This document shows positions 60,999 through 64,000 of a stretch of 64,000 nucleotides of DNA, in pieces; position 1 is the first letter of the stretch; each line of letters opens with the position of its first letter. Where the stretch lies: positions 40,079,787 to 40,143,786 of the forward strand of contig OY720346.1 of NCBI GenBank assembly GCA_963082975.1, written 5' to 3'. The translations under genes were made by a program, and so were the position numbers. This DNA comes from Labia minor. Taxonomy: Eukaryota; Arthropoda; Insecta; Dermaptera; Spongiphoridae. The notes under the pieces are model-generated. The model was given only the letters and a program-made list of their open reading frames with translations, did no database searches and was not told the origin of the DNA.

Positions 60999-61422
60999 CA
61001 ATAAATTAATTATAATGTTAATTTAAAAATTATTTATTTGGATATAAAACTAACATTTTTGAAAAAAGCATATTTGATTTCTGTAATGCTAATTTTATAT
61101 CTCAATAAATAATTTTTAAATTCCAAATATTCATTCAAAAAAAATTTAAAAATGCCTTCCTCGTCGGTCGGAAAAAACGCTCACACATGCCCACCCTGCC
61201 TGCCAGCACTGCCAGCACTAGTAACGAAAAAAATAGCATTGAGTGTATAGCTCTGTGTATGGATGCTCTGTGACTCAGTATCAGACTTGTGAGCTGTTAA
61301 CTGACTAATTTTTGGGTTTCTTGAAAGACGTGAGTGCAATATTATTATCAAAAAGGTAATATCATATTAGATTTTTTTCATTAAATTAATTAATAATAAA
61401 ATAATTTTTAATCCTTAATAGC

Positions 61423-63724
61423 ATGTCGAAAAAGCAAACAAAAATACGGAAAATTGCGGATGAACACAGGATTTTCCAATAAAAGTGGAAATTTTATTAT
61501 TTTCTTAAAGACGTTAAAGATAAAGCTGTATGCTTATTATGCTCAGAGACTGTGTCTTCATTAAAATAATATAACATAAAAAGACATTACGATACAAAAC
61601 ATGAAGATAAATATAAAAACTTAACCGGACAACTCCGCATAGATAAGGTTAATCAAGAGGAAAAAAACTTGAGAAACCAACAGACTATTTTTAAAAATCA
61701 AGATATTTTATCAAATACGGTAGTAAAGGCTAGTTTTGTTGTCAGTCAAATACTGGCAAAAAAATGAAACCCTTTGCGGATGGAGATATGATAAAAGAAT
61801 GTCTGACTGTTGTTGCAGAAATAGCATTTCCTGATAAAATAAATATTATTTCAAACATTAGTTTATCAAGATTCACCATTGCAAGGAGAATCGACGACTT
61901 GTCCGAGAACATAGCTACAACGCTTCGTGAAAAATTCGAATACTGTTCTTTGGCACTTGAATAGAGCTGCGACACTAGCGATACAGCACAACTTGCTATA
62001 TTTTTACGTGGTATTGACACTAAATTTAATATTACTGAAGAATTGTGTTCACTGGTTCCAATGCAATGGACTACAACCGGCAAAGACCTGTATGATGAAC
62101 TAAAGTCGGTGTTGGAAAAATTTTCTATTTTATTAGAGAAGATTATTGGTATATCAACAGATGGAGCACCAGCAATGTCAAGCATGTATGTAGGAGTATC
62201 GGGAAGGCTATTTCAAGACATTAAGAAGGCCACAGGAAGAGAAATATTCATTAACCACAGTATAATTCACCAGGAAAGTTTGTGTGCGAAAAGATTGAAT
62301 TTTCCAAATGTCACAGTACCAATAATTAAATTAATCAATTTTATAAAGTCGCGCGGGTTAAATCACCGTGAATTTAAAGAATTCCTGAACAATTTAGAAA
62401 CTGAATATGGCGACGTGGTTTTCAATACCGAAGTACGTTGGCTTAGTAGAGGTGCAATGCTAAAAAGAGTATACGCCTTAAAAAGTGAAATTCAATTGTT
62501 CTTGGATATGAAGGAATATGCCTTTCCTCATTTTGGTGATAAAGAATGGATGTGCGATTTTGCGTTTCTTATCGACATAACTCAGCATCTCGGTGATCTT
62601 AATGTCGAACTTCAAGGCAAAGGACAGTTTATTCACAATTTGTATGATAAAATTCAAGGCTTTGAGCGCAAATTAAAATTGTGGAAACAGCTTCTTTTGC
62701 AGAATAATGTGTCTCACTTTCCATATTTAGAAAAAGAAAACGTTACTACTTCTCAAAAATACGTACAATATATAGACATTTTAATCAACGAATTTCAATT
62801 ACGATTCCAAATGTTCAAAGCTGAGAAGATAGCGGTTTCCATGAAAATGTTTTCTTCACCATTTAATATATCGATGTGGATACAGTTCCTGAAAACTTTC
62901 AAATGGAAGTGATTATCATTCAGAATAATACGGATTTAAAAAATGTATTTTTCTCAGTAAACATCGATAATTTTTATAAATCTTTTGTGAGCCCTGAGAA
63001 ATTTCCGCTTTTGACGAAAAATGCAAAGCAAATGATGTCTGTATTTATTAAAGCTTTTGTGGTTATTTTGATAATTATTAAGAGAATTTTTATTAAAAGA
63101 CCACATTATTTGTATAAAATTATTTATTAAATTAAAATAATTGTACAACGTTTCAACTGCTTATTCTGCAGTCGTTTTCAAGTAACCGTACACTTGTTCC
63201 GATTCAATCGGACTGATGCATGTTGGGACACGTCACCTCTTATATAGACAGTGATATTGGCGCCAATTTTTGGCTCCAATTTTTACCGCCAATTCTTAAT
63301 CTCAACATGAAGTCAGCAGCAATTGTCAAAGCAAGCGTTTACAATCCAGAAGTATGATAGTGAATTATGTCTCTAAAATGAAGATAGTAAATTATTTCCA
63401 TAATCAAGATATATACACAAATACACATTAGATTAATTATATTTCATTTAATGAAACGTTGTACAATTATTTTAATTTAATAAATAATTTTATACAAATA
63501 ACGTGGTCTTTTAATAAAAATTCTCTTAATAATTATCAAATGATGTCTCTTTTCGGAAGTACGTATGTATGCGAACAATTATTTTCAACCATGAAATTAA
63601 TAAAAAATACCGTTCAAGACTGAGTGATGCTCGATTAGAAAGCTGCATACGTGTAGCCTCTTCATCAATACCGGCTGATATTGATCAGCTTATATCAAAA
63701 AAACATTGCCAAATTTCTCATTAA
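61423..63724 (+). pseudogene. hAT transposase (BED finger, GTF2IRD2/ZBED-like), broken and interrupted
   Basis: Starts at ATG 61423 (MSKKQTKIRKIADEHRIF). It has a BED-type zinc finger: CLLC near residues 38-41, then IKRHYDTKHE. Next comes KPFADGDMIKECL, DTSDTAQLAIFLRGID, ISTDGAPAM, HSIIHQESLCAK and NTEVRWLSRG, the order seen in hAT transposases related to vertebrate GTF2IRD2. The longest clean frame is 62043-62912 (289 codons). The C-terminal dimerisation block STYVCEQLFSTMK and SRLSDARLESCIRVA lies at 63550-63670, ending at TAA 63724. Damage: in-frame stops at 61480, 61567 and 61962, frame changes in the A-run before 61765, near 62870 and near 63610, plus the insert at 63041. Transposes DNA in the nucleus when intact. 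Confidence 0.9.
63041..63536. mobile_element. Fold-back insert with 88-bp arms and 12-bp flanking repeat, inside hAT coding region
   Basis: CAAATGATGTCT stands at 63029-63040 and again at 63537-63548, splitting the hAT frame between KQMMS and LFGSTYV. Arms 63068-63155 and 63452-63539 are inverted and differ at one base. The left arm begins 27 bases inside the insert, while the right arm reaches the flanking repeat, so the element is asymmetric. The centre holds TCGGACTGATGCATG and CCTCTTATATAGACAG. The minus-strand text ACTGCAGAATAAGCAGTTGA, then AACGTTG, can form a small stem and recalls termini of Penelope-like elements, but I cannot confirm that class. Confidence 0.75.
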
Positions 63725-64000
63725 AGTTTTCAAGTAAATTAGTTTTTCTGTTCTTTTATTTTGCATTAACATTTATGTACACTTATAATATTCACTTATA
63801 ATTATATAAAATATTTACTTTTTTAAATTTTGCATTTTTGTTCTTTTCTTGTCGCATTAAAATTTATATATGAAATATTTACTTTTTTTAATTTTGTATT
63901 TTTATATTATAATGTTTATTAGTATATATATTATTAGTAAGTGCGGCCCGCCCCAAAATTTTAAAATTGAAATTGGCCCGTGGGTTAAAAAGGTTGCTCA

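Larger units (their letters stand above)
60259..64000 (+). mobile_element. hAT transposon, nearly complete, right terminus beyond window
   Basis: Starts CAGGGATGAGCAACCCGCGG after TTTTAAAT (60251-60258, presumed 8-bp duplication). The window ends in GGGTTAAAAAGGTTGCTCA, the reverse of the starting TGAGCAACC, so the right end should lie within about 6 bases of the edge. GCGGCCCGCC words occur near both ends. Inside are a broken BED-finger hAT transposase (61423-63724), a SINE (60482-60998) and a fold-back insert (63041-63536). Length is about 3.7 kb including about 1 kb of later insertions. Confidence 0.88.

Noticed and set aside
1-64000. Virus-derived or LTR elements, CRISPR arrays, rRNA, bacterial contamination
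   Set aside because: No protease, integrase or capsid text, no paired long terminal repeats, no regularly spaced repeats, and no operon-like coding density were seen.

Overview
This window looks like intergenic or intronic DNA from an AT-rich animal genome, most likely an arthropod and quite possibly an insect. I base that on the very high AT content, the long TA, GA, CA and GACA/GGAC microsatellites, and the transposon mix: several mariner lineages, hAT elements and their MITEs, a pogo/Tigger-like element, small Helitrons, LINE 3' ends and a tRNA-derived SINE. I found no complete host protein-coding gene, no rRNA or stand-alone tRNA gene, no CRISPR array and no recognisable retrovirus-like or capsid-bearing element. 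Most long reading frames are chance frames in AT-rich sequence. The exceptions are transposase and reverse-transcriptase fossils.

Layout. Positions 1-6,800 hold a perfect 97-bp inverted repeat cut by the window edge, two copies of a small repeat (family B) and an inverted pair of family C elements carrying twin TGACGTCA sites. Positions 8,700-18,000 hold a deleted mariner, a 312-bp tandem duplication, a Helitron 5' fragment, family A copies and a degraded family C copy. Positions 18,950-23,570 hold a LINE 3' end invaded by a hAT MITE and by a poly-A retro-insert, followed by two mariner derivatives. Positions 27,000-34,300 hold a repeat cluster, a hAT MITE, a LINE fragment split by a pogo-like element, a nested Helitron pair and another family A copy. 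Positions 35,660-45,110 hold further mariner relics, two more hAT-type MITEs, a LINE 3' tail and a CpG-rich patch with a good splice-donor sequence. Positions 50,160-57,450 hold a family A copy carrying a mariner, a fold-back mariner, a palindromic MITE, another family C copy and another mariner. Positions 58,640-64,000 hold a well-preserved family A copy and a nearly full-length broken hAT transposon, itself interrupted by a SINE and by a fold-back insert.

The genes here do not form a pathway. The window is a layered record of transposition: nested insertions with intact target-site duplications give a relative order of events. Its most interesting features are structural. Five hAT-type insertions all have TA at the centre of the duplicated 8 bp. 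Several unrelated repeat families share one short cassette next to a microsatellite. One mariner derivative has two copies of its 3' end facing each other. Family C carries paired CREB/ATF-type palindromes at a fixed 20-bp spacing. Host genes are at best hinted at by three small candidate exons near 13.2, 32.8 and 40.0 kb.
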